Shown here one piece after another: positions 41,480 to 51,900 of a stretch of 64,000 nt of DNA. Made by a program: the position numbers and the translations under genes. This DNA is from Hydrogenimonas urashimensis (GTDB lineage Bacteria > Campylobacterota > Campylobacteria > Campylobacterales > Hydrogenimonadaceae). Where the stretch lies: NCBI RefSeq assembly GCF_016593255.1, contig NZ_AP023212.1, positions 248,001-312,000 of the forward strand. Direction: 5' to 3'. The stretch's first letter is position 1. Each line of letters starts with the position of its first letter. Below the pieces are notes generated by a model, which saw only the letters and a list, made by a program, of their open reading frames with translations, was not told the DNA's origin and did no database searches.

Positions 41480-42529
41480 TCATTCCATCCCTTTCAGAAT
41501 GAATTGACATATTCTTTCAAACTCTTTTCTGCTCATCCGCTTTGTAAGATAGAATGAATCGGTTCGTATGTAATAGTCTTTTTTGAATGATCGGCAGAGT
41601 CTTTTGATCTCCTCTTTCTTGAAAAGCTCTATAGTCGGATACCTGTGAAAATCCAGTTTCCCAAGCATAAAAAACAAAAAGAGATAGACATCCATAAAGC
41701 CATGATCCCTGATCGTTTGGCTTATACGCTTGTAATGCCCCACACGCGTAACGCTTCGGTAGCTTCTGTTAAAAAGCCGTTCACGGTGTGCGGCACGGTT
41801 TCGCACTTCATTGAGACGTTCCAAATAGGAAACAAAATCGACCTTCGGGTTGAAAATACCAAATTTTTTCGCCACATGTTCCATGACATCGAAACTGTCG
41901 ATTTTTAAATGTTTTATCAGGTATTTGATCGTTCCAAGCGTGGCGCTTTCCACGAAATAATGAAAAGGAGGATAGTTGACTCCATTTTGCAAATGGAGCG
42001 TGTGGGATGATGAAAGATAGCTCCGTTTATTTGAAGGAAAATCATATTTCGCATGATAATACAATCCATAATGGATATACTCTTCGGTATGGGTTACCGA
42101 AGATTTGTTTTTCCAGTTATCTACCGAAGGTCCATAGAGTTTTGGATGACTGTTTTTGTAGTTTGCGCTTATCAGATAGAAAAAGGGGTTGTTTTTCAGA
42201 GGATGGCTGCGAGGTAGTTTGCTTATATGCTGATAGCATGTCTCTATCAATACCGATTTGAGTCGCGTCTCGACACCCGAAGTCATATCCATCAGCAAAC
42301 GACTCAAATATTTATCGAAAAAGAAAAGCAGTACTACATCATCCAAAGTGTGCCTGGAAATATCGGGACGAAAGGCATAGACATACCCTTTGAATTTGAA
42401 TATTCCAATCCTTTCCAAAAGTTCAACGACCGTAGAATCATCCAGATAGCGGCTCTTCTGCAGACCGTCTGCGTAGAGATTTTCGATGTACCTTTTGACA
42501 TTTTTATTTTTGAATGTGTAGTGTCCCAT
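41480..42529 (-). CDS. Abi_2 (AbiD/AbiF-like, HEPN) abortive infection protein
   Basis: A 349-residue Abi_2 family protein. It opens with the family pattern (LERIGIFKFKGYVYAFR) and contains the HEPN ribonuclease motif R-x4-H as RNRAAH at 243-248. Related proteins cleave RNA and stop phage growth by disabling the host. The gene has lower GC than the Res and helicase genes, suggesting separate acquisition. AAAAAGGG before ATG 42529 is a good ribosome site. The start lies 12 bases after the remnant of a mod gene tail. Confidence 0.85.
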   Translation of the reverse strand: MGHYTFKNKNVKRYIENLYADGLQKSRYLDDSTVVELLERIGIFKFKGYVYAFRPDISRHTLDDVVLLFFFDKYLSRLLMDMTSGVETRLKSVLIETCYQHISKLPRSHPLKNNPFFYLISANYKNSHPKLYGPSVDNWKNKSSVTHTEEYIHYGLYYHAKYDFPSNKRSYLSSSHTLHLQNGVNYPPFHYFVESATLGTIKYLIKHLKIDSFDVMEHVAKKFGIFNPKVDFVSYLERLNEVRNRAAHRERLFNRSYRSVTRVGHYKRISQTIRDHGFMDVYLFLFFMLGKLDFHRYPTIELFKKEEIKRLCRSFKKDYYIRTDSFYLTKRMSRKEFERICQFILKGME

Positions 42530-42541
42530 CGATACCCTTTT

Positions 42542-42619
42542 TCATATCACCCTCACATCCGTCGACGGTGCGAGCTGCTTGAAGATCTGCTCAGTGTTGA
42601 TCTTGGTTTCGGCGTTCAT
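42542..42619 (-). pseudogene. Duplicate 3' end of a type III mod gene
   Basis: The 78 bases encode a tail ending AETKINTEQIFKQLAPSTDV then RVI and stop, the same 24 residues as the end of mod at 44299. The DNA differs at four positions, all synonymous. It therefore derives from a related mod gene rather than from a neutral copy. An ATG in frame at 42619 could allow a 25-residue peptide, but no ribosome site is obvious. Confidence 0.85.
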
Positions 42620-42656
42620 CTGTTAAATATTCCTAATCTCTTTAACATGTTTGCAG

Positions 42657-42691
42657 GATATGTTAAAAATTTTCGATTTTTTTAACATATC
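42657..42691. repeat. AT-rich 13-bp inverted repeat downstream of the AlbA-type gene
   Basis: GATATGTTAAAAA (42657-42669) pairs perfectly with TTTTTAACATATC (42679-42691) around a 9-base loop. Related half-sites (TTAACATG) lie nearby at about 42643. It could be a terminator for the AlbA-type gene or an operator. The 42620-42829 spacer contains no gene. Confidence 0.55.
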
Positions 42692-42829
42692 TGTGACATT
42701 TGTCATTACCTATCATCAAACAAGAATCAAACAAATCACTGACTCTAAGCCCCCAATTAATGGGCCTCAAGGTTATTTTAGCCATCTTCATCCCCGCAGC
42801 GATCAAACAACAGTCAAACAAAACAGTCT

Positions 42830-44302
42830 TCATTGTCGAGCCCACCATGGAATATATTTCCTGGCCTTTGTCCCAACCGATTCATCGTAAATGTAAATTA
42901 CACCTTCATCAAGGGCTTCTTTTATAATCCTCGATATCATAGCGGTATTTTTGCTTTCTACGCCAAACCTTTCCCTCAAGGATGTATTGGTCATATAGTT
43001 ATGCTGAACATAACGGAGGCAGGCATGGAGATAACAGGCACGCACCCTGTCTTGCTTATCCATCTCCTTTAATTTCTTATGAGCAAAAAGTATTGCTTTG
43101 GTATGTTCTTGGGTTGTCTGGAACAGCGGGGCAGGAAGCTGATAGAATTCTGTTTCAAAAACCACTTTGTCTATGCCACTACCTCGTTCTTCGCAAACGC
43201 CGATTCTCCTCATGAATGAGGCAAGAGCCTCATTCCTTGATTTGGGAGGAGAGTCGAGAAACCTATCGGTCGGCACCAGAGGCTTCCCAGGATTGGTGAT
43301 CTCCATACGATTAGAAAATATTTCAATCATAGGACCGGTACCGGCTTGAAAAAAATCTTGATGGATCAGTGCGTTGGCTATCAATTCACGAATTGCCAAT
43401 TCAGGATACATGGGTACAGTTTCCCGTAAGGCCTGATGGATCACTTCATTGGTGGGCAAAAGAGCATTCACAAAACCAATCAACCCCTCAAAACCACTGG
43501 CGTAGCCTTTATGCCCTACCTCTTCACGGATGGTTTTGATACGCCCTGTTCCCTCATACTGTATTACTCGAACCGCTTTGCGTTTTAGTCCTTGAAAACT
43601 CTCCAACTTTTTGGCGAACAATATCGCTCCCAGATTGGTGATATTCCAACCCCCTCCATCATTTTCCACGATGAGATCATCACTGGACAACGCCTCGAGT
43701 ATTCCAAGTCTATTTTCAGGCAAGGGGAGTTTGAGTAGTTCAAAATAGGCGGGATAGTCCAATAACGACAACACTTCATCATCATTTATATGCTCTGCCG
43801 CGATCTGTTTTTCAAATGGCACAGCGTCCAATATCCGCCATAATTTTCTCTCTTTTTCCGGGTAATCTTTGAGCTTCTTTTTATAACTGCCTATACGAAT
43901 GTACTCTTCGCCTTTGAAGCGTACAGGATGACGATAGGCCGGTGTAATCTCCAATATGACAATCGGCTTGTCATCTATGTTCAACTCATGAAATCGAAAA
44001 TCGATTTTTGGTTCCAACAGACGCAAAAGCCAGTTTTCCAACTCTTCATTTCCGACTTTTGTTTCCTGTGGGCAAAAAGTTGTGCCGACAATCTGATGTG
44101 AGTTATCTTCGATACCCCAAATCATATAGGCACTGCTTCGCCCATTGACTGCGGCACTGTTGGAGAGTGCGGAGATATATTCACCTATATCCTGTGCGAC
44201 GGCCTTATTGGTTTTAAATTCGATCCACTCCGTCTCTTTGGGATAACTTCGCAGTTCATGCAGCAGTGAGACAAGATAATCGGGATTACGATCGATGCTC
44301 AT
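42830..44302 (-). CDS. Schlafen/AlbA_2-domain putative ATP-binding protein
   Basis: A 490-residue protein. Residues about 20-150 form an AlbA_2 (Schlafen-like) domain: EWIEFKTNKAVAQDIGEYIS, then IWGIEDNSHQIVGT and EEYIRIGSYKKKL. Residues about 260-400 resemble an HATPase_c-type domain (AIRELIANALIHQDF, NRMEITNPGKPL, ERGSGIDKVV). The C-terminus has a winged-helix part (TSLRERFGVESKNTAMISRI). Such proteins are often called RecG-like regulators and occur in defence islands, where they may bind nucleic acid or regulate. It overlaps mod by ATGA. Confidence 0.85.
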   Translation of the reverse strand: MSIDRNPDYLVSLLHELRSYPKETEWIEFKTNKAVAQDIGEYISALSNSAAVNGRSSAYMIWGIEDNSHQIVGTTFCPQETKVGNEELENWLLRLLEPKIDFRFHELNIDDKPIVILEITPAYRHPVRFKGEEYIRIGSYKKKLKDYPEKERKLWRILDAVPFEKQIAAEHINDDEVLSLLDYPAYFELLKLPLPENRLGILEALSSDDLIVENDGGGWNITNLGAILFAKKLESFQGLKRKAVRVIQYEGTGRIKTIREEVGHKGYASGFEGLIGFVNALLPTNEVIHQALRETVPMYPELAIRELIANALIHQDFFQAGTGPMIEIFSNRMEITNPGKPLVPTDRFLDSPPKSRNEALASFMRRIGVCEERGSGIDKVVFETEFYQLPAPLFQTTQEHTKAILFAHKKLKEMDKQDRVRACYLHACLRYVQHNYMTNTSLRERFGVESKNTAMISRIIKEALDEGVIYIYDESVGTKARKYIPWWARQ

Positions 44303-46241
44303 ATCACCCTCACATCCGTCGACGGCGCGAGCTGTTTGAAGATCTGTTCGGTGTTGATCTTGGTTTCGTCGTCTTTGAAGCCGCTCTCTTTGAAGACGAC
44401 GCGCAGGGCGTCATACCTGGCGAGCTTTTTGATGAGCTCCAGGTCCAGGTCGTCGTCGAAGCAGGCGATGAGGTCATCGTGGCCGACGAAAAAGACCGTT
44501 TTGTCCCCGATCGTTTCGCGGCGGATCGGCAGGGTCAGGTCCACGCCCCAGTCTACCAGTACCCCAAAGAGCAGGTCTTCGGGGCTGCGGTCCTCTTTGA
44601 TATGATCGACGGTATCGAAGAGGCTTTCGCGGTCCACTTCGTCGGGGGTGTAGTAGATATCTTTCATATTGGAGCTGTCGATCTTGAGGACTCTGAAGCC
44701 GATATCCAGATCGTCGATCCCCTCTTTGTCGGCGTTCTCTTCTTTGATCTTTCGGCCCGCGCGGCGGATGCGCTCTTTGCCGATCTCGGCGATGGTTTTG
44801 TAGCCCGCTTTGTAGGCTTTGCTCTTTTCGTCGGTGGCTTCGGGAAGCTGCACCATGATAAACCTGCGCCTGCCGCCGTCTTCGGCGTTGAGCTGCATCA
44901 CGGCGTGGGCGGTGGTGGCGGAGCCGGAAAAGAAGTCGAGGATGATGTCGTCTGGACCAGATCCTGTTTCAATTAATTTTTTTATTAAAATAACAGATTT
45001 TGGAAAATCCATTACCGTCTTACCCATAAGTTCTTTAATTGATTTTTTCCCATAATCGTTATTAATTTCTTTATCAATCCATAATGATTTTGGTAATGTA
45101 GTTGCTGAGTTTCCAGATTTATCATATAAATAATCTTTCCTATAGACTCTCCACTCAGATCCTATTTTTTCAGCTATTAAAAGATCATTTTCGGCTATGA
45201 TTTTTTCTTTCCCCCAAGTCCAACAGGTTTTAATTCCATCTGTGGTATCTGGCCATACTTCATCAGTAAAATCCTTACTTTTCTCAAGAGAAATTTCATG
45301 AGTTTTAGGATTTACGTACAATGGAAAATATAGATTTGGTCTTGTTGTTGGATTAAATGATTGATTTCTATTACGAAGACCCAATATTCTATATTTTCCT
45401 CGATTATCTTTACGATTGTATTCTTCAATCATTTTTCCTTCTTTTTTAACACCAAACATTGTAGTATTTTTGTCTATATTTTTTCCTATTGCAAGGATAT
45501 ATTCATGTGTTTTTGCAATAAATTTATCTAAATGTCGACCTCTTGGGTTTAGCTGTACTACAAGCTGAGCGATAAAATTTCCCTCCCCAAACACCTCATC
45601 ACAAATCTTCCTCAGATTATGCACCTCGTTATCGTCGATCGAGATAAAGATCACCCCGTCATCGCGCAGCAGATTTCGCGCCAGGCGCAGGCGTGGGTAC
45701 ATCATGCTCAGCCAGTCGGAGTGAAAGCGCCCGTTGCTCTCCAGGTTGGCCACCAGCCGTCCCCCTCTTCGTCCATCTGCCCGCTCTCTATGAGCTCCGC
45801 TTCGCGGCTTCGGGTGAAGTTGTCTTTGTAGACGAAATCTTTGCCGGTGTTGTAGGGCGGATCGATGTAGATCATCTTCACTTGGCCCAGATAGCTCTCC
45901 TGCAGGAGCTTGAGCGCTTCGAGGTTGTCCCCTTCGATGTAGAGATTTTTCGTAGTGTCGAAATCCACACTCTCCTCCTTTGAGGGGCACAGGGTCTTGG
46001 TGATGGGGGTATTGGCGGCCAGCAGCGCCTCGCGCTTGCCCGGCCAGTCGAGGCGGTAGCGCTCTTTGGGCCCGTCGACGATGTTGTCTGCGAGTTCCTG
46101 TTTGAGCAGATCAAAGTCTATCGCTTTTTTGAGCTTGCCGTTTGCATCCTCTACTTCCGTCACACAATGCGGAAACATCGCTGCGATCTTCGCTATGTGT
46201 TCATCGGTAAAGTCCGGGGTTCGCTGGTCGAGTCGTTTCAT
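44299..46241 (-). pseudogene. Type III DNA methyltransferase Mod, frameshifted
   Basis: The gene would encode an adenine methyltransferase of the beta class: DPPYNTG (127-133) comes before the SAM motif DFFSGSATTAHAVM, as in type III Mod. It gives the sequence specificity of the Res complex. The frame breaks at the five-C run 45761-45765: the first part reads MDEEGDGWW, and the second frame continues RLVANLESNGRFHSDW. One extra base there would restore a product of about 647 residues. The middle of the gene (about 44945-45600, the target recognition region) is markedly AT-rich. It starts with an ATGA overlap after rloB. The break may be real, a phase-variable state, or a consensus error. Confidence 0.85.
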
Positions 46242-46933
46242 TCGGGGCATCCTTTTTTCTCTTCTTTGAAATATTTGTGCTCTTTGAGATATTCAAGCTC
46301 TTCGATCAGCAGATGCACATAGGTCGAGGGGTCGTCAGTACCGGCGCTTCTTGCGGCATGGAGAGCTCTATGGGCATTGGTTTTGGCTATCGGCAGTTTC
46401 TCTTCTACCAGTCTCTTGGCTTCCAGCCTGTCGGTTTTGCTGTAGCCGGGCAGATGAGTTTTGATGAGTTGATCGCAGGGCTTGTGCCCCGAGGTGCCGA
46501 ATGTGGACGTCGTGTATCTTTCGTGCATCAAAATCCAAAACTCGAAGCAGGGAACAGACGGTACGACACAAAGCACGGTAGCGCACTCTTTGGGAGGTGT
46601 ATAGTGTCGAACTTTCGAGAGTGCTTCATCATATTTCTGATGATGGTCTTTGTCGATGACGCAATAGACTTTGGCGTAAGGGTTGCCCTGTGCACAGGCT
46701 CTTTCAAGCTCTTCGATCGCATAGGCTACGACGGTCTGCGGTGCGCTCCTGCCCCGGGCCGGATCAACTTTGACGGCAGCTGTGGGTAGTTGCAGAAAGT
46801 TGATCACCGCATTGAAATAGTTTGGCTCCGTCTCACTTCCTTCGCATACGATCAGGACGCTATCCCCCGCATATCGCATCGGCCTTCTGGAGCGGGCGGG
46901 GTAGCCGCTGCGTTTTCTACTCCTGCGGGCCAT
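46238..46933 (-). CDS. rloB: RloB family protein (TOPRIM-like)
   Basis: A 231-residue protein of the RloB family, first named from restriction-linked genes of Campylobacter. The VLIVCEGSETEPNYF segment (Glu31) and VYCVIDKDHH have the TOPRIM pattern of a conserved Glu and a D-x-D, so a nuclease activity with the ATPase partner is plausible. It overlaps rloA by 17 bases and mod by 4, so it is translationally coupled to both. Confidence 0.9.
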   Translation of the reverse strand: MARRSRKRSGYPARSRRPMRYAGDSVLIVCEGSETEPNYFNAVINFLQLPTAAVKVDPARGRSAPQTVVAYAIEELERACAQGNPYAKVYCVIDKDHHQKYDEALSKVRHYTPPKECATVLCVVPSVPCFEFWILMHERYTTSTFGTSGHKPCDQLIKTHLPGYSKTDRLEAKRLVEEKLPIAKTNAHRALHAARSAGTDDPSTYVHLLIEELEYLKEHKYFKEEKKGCPE

Positions 46934-48212
46934 CGCTGTCCCTCTGTATCAACCCGTAGGGGATGGAGATGAAAGGAAGGGCTTCGTAGCGACCGCTCAG
47001 ATAGGCTTTTTCGATATCGGTTACCCCTTTGCGCGGTTTGAACTCGACCAATGAATAGAGTTGGGTCGCCTTGTTTTTCTTGTCGCAAAACCAGATCTGA
47101 TCCCGTCGGAAGATATCCTGACTCATCACCGTCGTTTCGTGAGAGGTAAAGATAAGCTGGGCGTTGCGGGTATTGATATCGTTGTCATGAAAAAGCTGGA
47201 TCAAAAACTTCACCATCAGCGGGTGAAAGTTGTCATGTAGCTCATCGATCACCATCACATAACCATTTTCGAGTGTATCGATCCAGGGTCCGATAAAGCT
47301 GATAAACTTCTTTGTCCCTTCAGATTCGTGGGTATCGACTTTGAAACGCACACGCTCGCCTTGCAAATCGGTATGAATCGAATAGGCTGTTTTTAGTTTT
47401 TTCCCTTGCAACTCATCGACGATCTCTTTTTTTAGAACTTCCGGCACATCGTCAGGCAACATTTCATTGGGGTCAAAAGGCTTCTCTTCCACCTCGATAT
47501 CATCGATATCCATATCGGCGACTTTGAGAAACTCCAGGACTCTCTTTTTGTGCTCTTCATCTTCACAAAGTTGATAGGTGAAAGAAGGATGCCAATACTC
47601 TTTTGCATTGCTCAGAATATGAAGTTTTTTCTTGAACCAGTCGTAGACGGGTCGAAGCATCTCGCTATTCATATTGACGGCTGTGGAGAGAAAAAGGGAG
47701 TTTTCGCGCGTTGATTCGCTCCAGAGTTTTTTATTGCCCCGGAAATAACTGCCGAAAGTCCATTTATCTCCTATTCGGTGATACCACTTCTGTGCCGTTT
47801 TTTTCGGGTAGGCGTAGAGCCACTCCTCTTCGATTCTCTCCTTTGTCGCCACAAAACCATATTGATACTGCACTCCCCCTTCGATAAACATCACTTCGAA
47901 TTCGGAAGGCGCGTGGCGGGACTGGGCGTCTAGCAGGAACGGCTCGATCGGCAAAGTATCACCACGCTGATACTTGCTATAGGAAAAGAGCACGATATCC
48001 TGCATCGCATCGAGTGCCTTGATAAGATTGCTTTTGCCTGAAGCGTTGGGTCCGTAAATCGTGGCACTTCGCAGAAGCCGAAAATTTTTCTTTTCCGCGA
48101 ATGGAGCAAAAGTATTGCTATTTTCCAAGCCTGTTATTGAGCTTTTGACCATCGACAACGTTACTTCTTCCAAGATGGAACGAAAATTTTTCACCCTGAA
48201 GTCGATTAGCAT
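46917..48212 (-). CDS. rloA: RloA family AAA ATPase
   Basis: A 431-residue ATPase of the AAA15/AAA21 (SMC-like, OLD-related) group. The N-terminus is IDFRVKNFRSILEE, Walker A is GPNASGKSN (54-62), and Walker B is VMVIDELHDNFHP, followed by a TSHETTVM switch. Pairs of such ATPases with TOPRIM proteins act as phage sensors in several defence systems, although the RloAB pair itself is poorly studied. ATG 48212 has AGGTGG upstream; a GTG three codons earlier is less likely. Confidence 0.9.
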   Translation of the reverse strand: MLIDFRVKNFRSILEEVTLSMVKSSITGLENSNTFAPFAEKKNFRLLRSATIYGPNASGKSNLIKALDAMQDIVLFSYSKYQRGDTLPIEPFLLDAQSRHAPSEFEVMFIEGGVQYQYGFVATKERIEEEWLYAYPKKTAQKWYHRIGDKWTFGSYFRGNKKLWSESTRENSLFLSTAVNMNSEMLRPVYDWFKKKLHILSNAKEYWHPSFTYQLCEDEEHKKRVLEFLKVADMDIDDIEVEEKPFDPNEMLPDDVPEVLKKEIVDELQGKKLKTAYSIHTDLQGERVRFKVDTHESEGTKKFISFIGPWIDTLENGYVMVIDELHDNFHPLMVKFLIQLFHDNDINTRNAQLIFTSHETTVMSQDIFRRDQIWFCDKKNKATQLYSLVEFKPRKGVTDIEKAYLSGRYEALPFISIPYGLIQRDSDGPQE

Positions 48213-48275
48213 ATTTACCACCTGGAATTGAGATTACAGTAATTTTTGCATAAAAATGCAAATTTTTGGCTTAAT

Positions 48276-48959
48276 TTATTGTTTGGTAGGTAATTTTAAC
48301 TCATCTATCTCTATTTTTAGAGTATGCATCTGCCCATTGATCTGCACCTTTTTGTTGAACTGCTTCTCTCTGTCTCTTTTCGCCTTGAGCCGACGGTATT
48401 CCCGCTCCAAGGCCTCGATGCGCTTCGCCCGCTCCACCTCCGCCTCGATGTCGCCGGTTTTGGCGGTCTCGGCGATCGTCTGGGGCATCAGGGCTTTGAT
48501 CAATTGGGCATAGAGCTTCTCCAGATCCAGCGCCACGGGGAGCGGCTCGGCCGGGGTGTCGGCCGGGAGCCAGTCGGTCTCGAAATAGCTCTCGATGACC
48601 CATTTATGGCTGTCCGCTTCACTGGGGCGCTTGTAGGCGGCTTTGATTTTGAGAGCGCCGTCGCCGCTGCGGTGGAGGATAAACAGGATCGGCAGGGGAA
48701 TCGCCCGGTCGATCGCTTTCAATACCGCTTCATCGATCGTATCACCCTTGAGGTAGATATCGAAAATCTCGATCTCAGGAACTTTTTCGGTGGCGGGGAG
48801 ATGGAGCGTCTCTTCGGCCAGCTTGTAACTCCAGACGATCTTGTCGATCTGCCCGATGAACCTCTGCCGCAACGCACCGCCGATGGAGGCGTGCTCGTAG
48901 ATTTTGCTCTTGGGGATGACGCGGCCGTATTTTGCCTGCGACGGAAACTCAAAGCGCAT
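48276..48959 (-). CDS. DUF4391 domain-containing protein
   Basis: A 227-residue protein. It matches DUF4391, a family usually found with SNF2-like helicases and type III methylases (YKLAEETLHLPATEKVPEIE, KWVIESYFETDWL), and ends in a charged coiled coil (RIEALEREYRRLKAKRDREK). Its role is unknown, but it is probably a subunit of a complex with the helicase. ATG 48959 overlaps the helicase stop by 11 bases. Confidence 0.88.
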   Translation of the reverse strand: MRFEFPSQAKYGRVIPKSKIYEHASIGGALRQRFIGQIDKIVWSYKLAEETLHLPATEKVPEIEIFDIYLKGDTIDEAVLKAIDRAIPLPILFILHRSGDGALKIKAAYKRPSEADSHKWVIESYFETDWLPADTPAEPLPVALDLEKLYAQLIKALMPQTIAETAKTGDIEAEVERAKRIEALEREYRRLKAKRDREKQFNKKVQINGQMHTLKIEIDELKLPTKQ

Positions 48960-51900
48960 CGTCGGTCTCCTGCACGACAATGAAACTGATGAGCTCGAAA
49001 TCCTCCAGCCCTTCGATCCTGGTCGTCAACGCCGTGGTCCGGCCGCCGCTGAAGAGCGAATCGATATCGTTCTCCTCCTCTTTGTCGATCATCGAGGCGA
49101 TGGCACGGTCGAGAAGCTCGGAGTAGACGTGCATATCCCGCCCGTCTTTGGTCGCCTGGTTGAAAGCGTGGTAAGCCGCAACGATTGGTTTGTCGCGCCC
49201 TTTGCAGGCGGCGCGGGCGAGGTCGAGGAGCCGCTTGGCTTCGGTATGGTCGGCGAGGATCTCCCCGTCGTTGCCGATATAGACCAGATAGTAGGGGTGC
49301 AGTCGGTTGCGGCGGTTGACATTGACGCCCGGGTTGCGGTTGTAGAGAGTGAAGATGACACCGGGCTCCAACCCTCTGGCAGGGTCGGCGGGCACGACGG
49401 TATGCAGGCCGTTGGGGAGGGAGCGCATCTCGCCGTGCTCTTTGATGTAGCCCAGCAGGTCGACACGAAATTCGTTGAGCCCCAGGTCGGTGATGGAGAT
49501 ACCGGTTTTGAGATCTTCGAGCTCGATCACCTCCTCCTGCAGACGCCGCAGCTGCTCTTTGCGGTAGGAGATATCGTTGGCTTTGGCGCTGAGGATATTG
49601 TCGTCGCCCGTGGCGGTGACATCGACGATCATCATGCGGTTTTCGACCCGCTCTTTGAGGTTGATGTACTCATCCAGCGAAATGTCGGGCCAGTAGTTGA
49701 CGAGCTGGATTTGGGAATTCGGAGAGCCGATGCGGTCGATCCGCCCGAAACGCTGAACGATGCGCACCGGATTCCAGTGGATGTCGTAGTTGATCAGATA
49801 GTCGCAATCCTGAAGATTCTGCCCCTCGCTGATGCAGTCGGTGGCGATGAGAATGTCGATCTCGTCGGGATTTTCCGGCATCACCAGTGCCTTCTCTTTG
49901 GCCCTTGGGGCGAAAAGCGTCAGGGTGCTTTGGAAGTCGTAATGCGCTTCGAGGGTGGTTTTGGGATTGCCCTGCCCGGTGATGCAGGCGGTGTGAAGGC
50001 CGTGCGTCGAGAGAAAATGGGCGGAGAGCTGCTCGTAGAGATAGTAAGCCGTATCGGCGAAGGCGGTGAAGATGATCACCTTTCGGTTGCCGGGGTTGAT
50101 GGGATGGGCGATCTTGTCATCGACGCTTTGGCGCAGATGCTGGAGTTTGTAGTCTTCGTCAGGGGTGATCTTGTCGATCTCGATCAGCAGATAATCCAGA
50201 ATGAAAAAATCGTTCTTGAGATCATGCTTCCATGAAAGAATATCGACATCTTCGAGCTGAATACGCACCTTGCCGCCCACCCAGCTCTCCTCGGCCTCTT
50301 CGAGCTCCTCTTCGAAACCTTTGGGCAGCTCTTCAATTTTGACGCTTTTGTCGCCCTGTTCGTAGCGGCTGATCTGCGAAAGGAGATCGCCGTAGTTCTT
50401 CCGCAGCTTCTGCAAGGTCAGGCGAAACGCATGAACCGAACTCTCCAGCCGCTTGAGCAGGTTGGTGGTCATGAGCGCCTGGAGGCTCCGCTCACGGTCG
50501 CGCTGGTGAAACTTCGATTTTCCTTCCTGCACATCTGTATCGTACAGCGCTTCGTACTTCGCCAACCGACTGGGATAGACATAGCTCAGCGGCGCATAGA
50601 TGGAGAGGTTCATCTCGGAGAGCTTGGTATAGAGTTCGTTGAAACTAACCACATGCTCCATCCTCGAGAGCGGCGTATGGTGGGAGATGGGCGGCAGACG
50701 TGTCGGGAAGGTTCCGATGTCGCTGGTGTCGTAAAAGGTCTGGATATGTTTGCGGGAGCGGGCGATGGTCACACTGTCGAGCAGTTTGAAGAAGTCGAAA
50801 TCGAGCCTATCGAGAATCGCCTGGGCCGTGCGCTTTTCGGGCGGGAGCTTCGACCAGGCGTTGAAAGCCGCCTGCGCCCTGCGGAAAACCTCTTCGATAC
50901 TCTGGCCGATGCCGATCTTTTCGCGCAGCGACTCGGACTCCCCTTCGTACGCCAGCGCCAACTGGTTCCGCAGATCGGCGAAACGGTTGTTGACCGGGGT
51001 GGCGGAGAGCATCAGCACCTTGGTCTTGACACCGCTTTTGATTATTTTGTTCATCAGCTTCTGGTAGCGGGTCTCCTTCTCCTTGTAGACCTGGGCATTG
51101 CGGAAGTTGTGGGATTCGTCGATCACCACCAGATCGTAGTTGCCCCAGTTGATGCGGGGAGGTCGATGCCGTGGGAGTAGCCCCGGCTCCGGGAGAGGTC
51201 GGTATGGTTGAGTACGTCGTAGTTGAAGCGGTCTTTGGCGAAGATGTTGGTGACGAGATTGCTGTTGTAGGTCAGCCAGTTGTCGGCCAGCTTTTTGGGG
51301 CAAAGCACCAGCACGGAGCGGTTGCGCAGCTCGTAATATTTGATCACCGCCAATGCCGTGAAGGTTTTACCCAGCCCCACGCTGTCGGCGAGGATACAGC
51401 CGTTGAAAGTTTCGAGTTTGTTGATGATCCCCGTGGCGGCGTCTTTCTGGAAATTGTAGAGTTTCTGCCAGATAAGCGTCTCTTGAAATCCGGTGCGGTC
51501 GTTGGGTAGGACGTCTTCGTTCAGATCTTCGAGAAATTCGTTGAAGATGTTGTAGAGCATCAGGAAGTAGATACGTTCGGGAGCGTTTTCGCGGTAGACG
51601 GTGCTGATGTGTTCGATAATGGCATCGGTGACGTCGTCCAGCTTCGTTTCGTCGTTCCAGATCTGATCGAAGGTCGCCAGCCATGCCCGGGTCATGGAGG
51701 GCTCTTCGAAGCGGTTGACCATATTGGTGACAGCATCGCCTCTTTGATACCCCAGGTCGACTGCGGTGAAACCGTTGAGCGGCATGTAAACAATGTTGTC
51801 GGCGTCGGGCTTTTCGATGCAGGCGAACTGCTGCATCGGGGCGGCGGTTTTGTTGGATCGGAACGTGACTTTGGCGCGTATCCATTCGGCGCACTCTTTG

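Noticed and set aside
42542-42619. A 25-residue gene starting at the in-frame ATG 42619
   Set aside because: The sequence is only the tail of a mod gene, and no ribosome site is seen. It is listed as a remnant instead.
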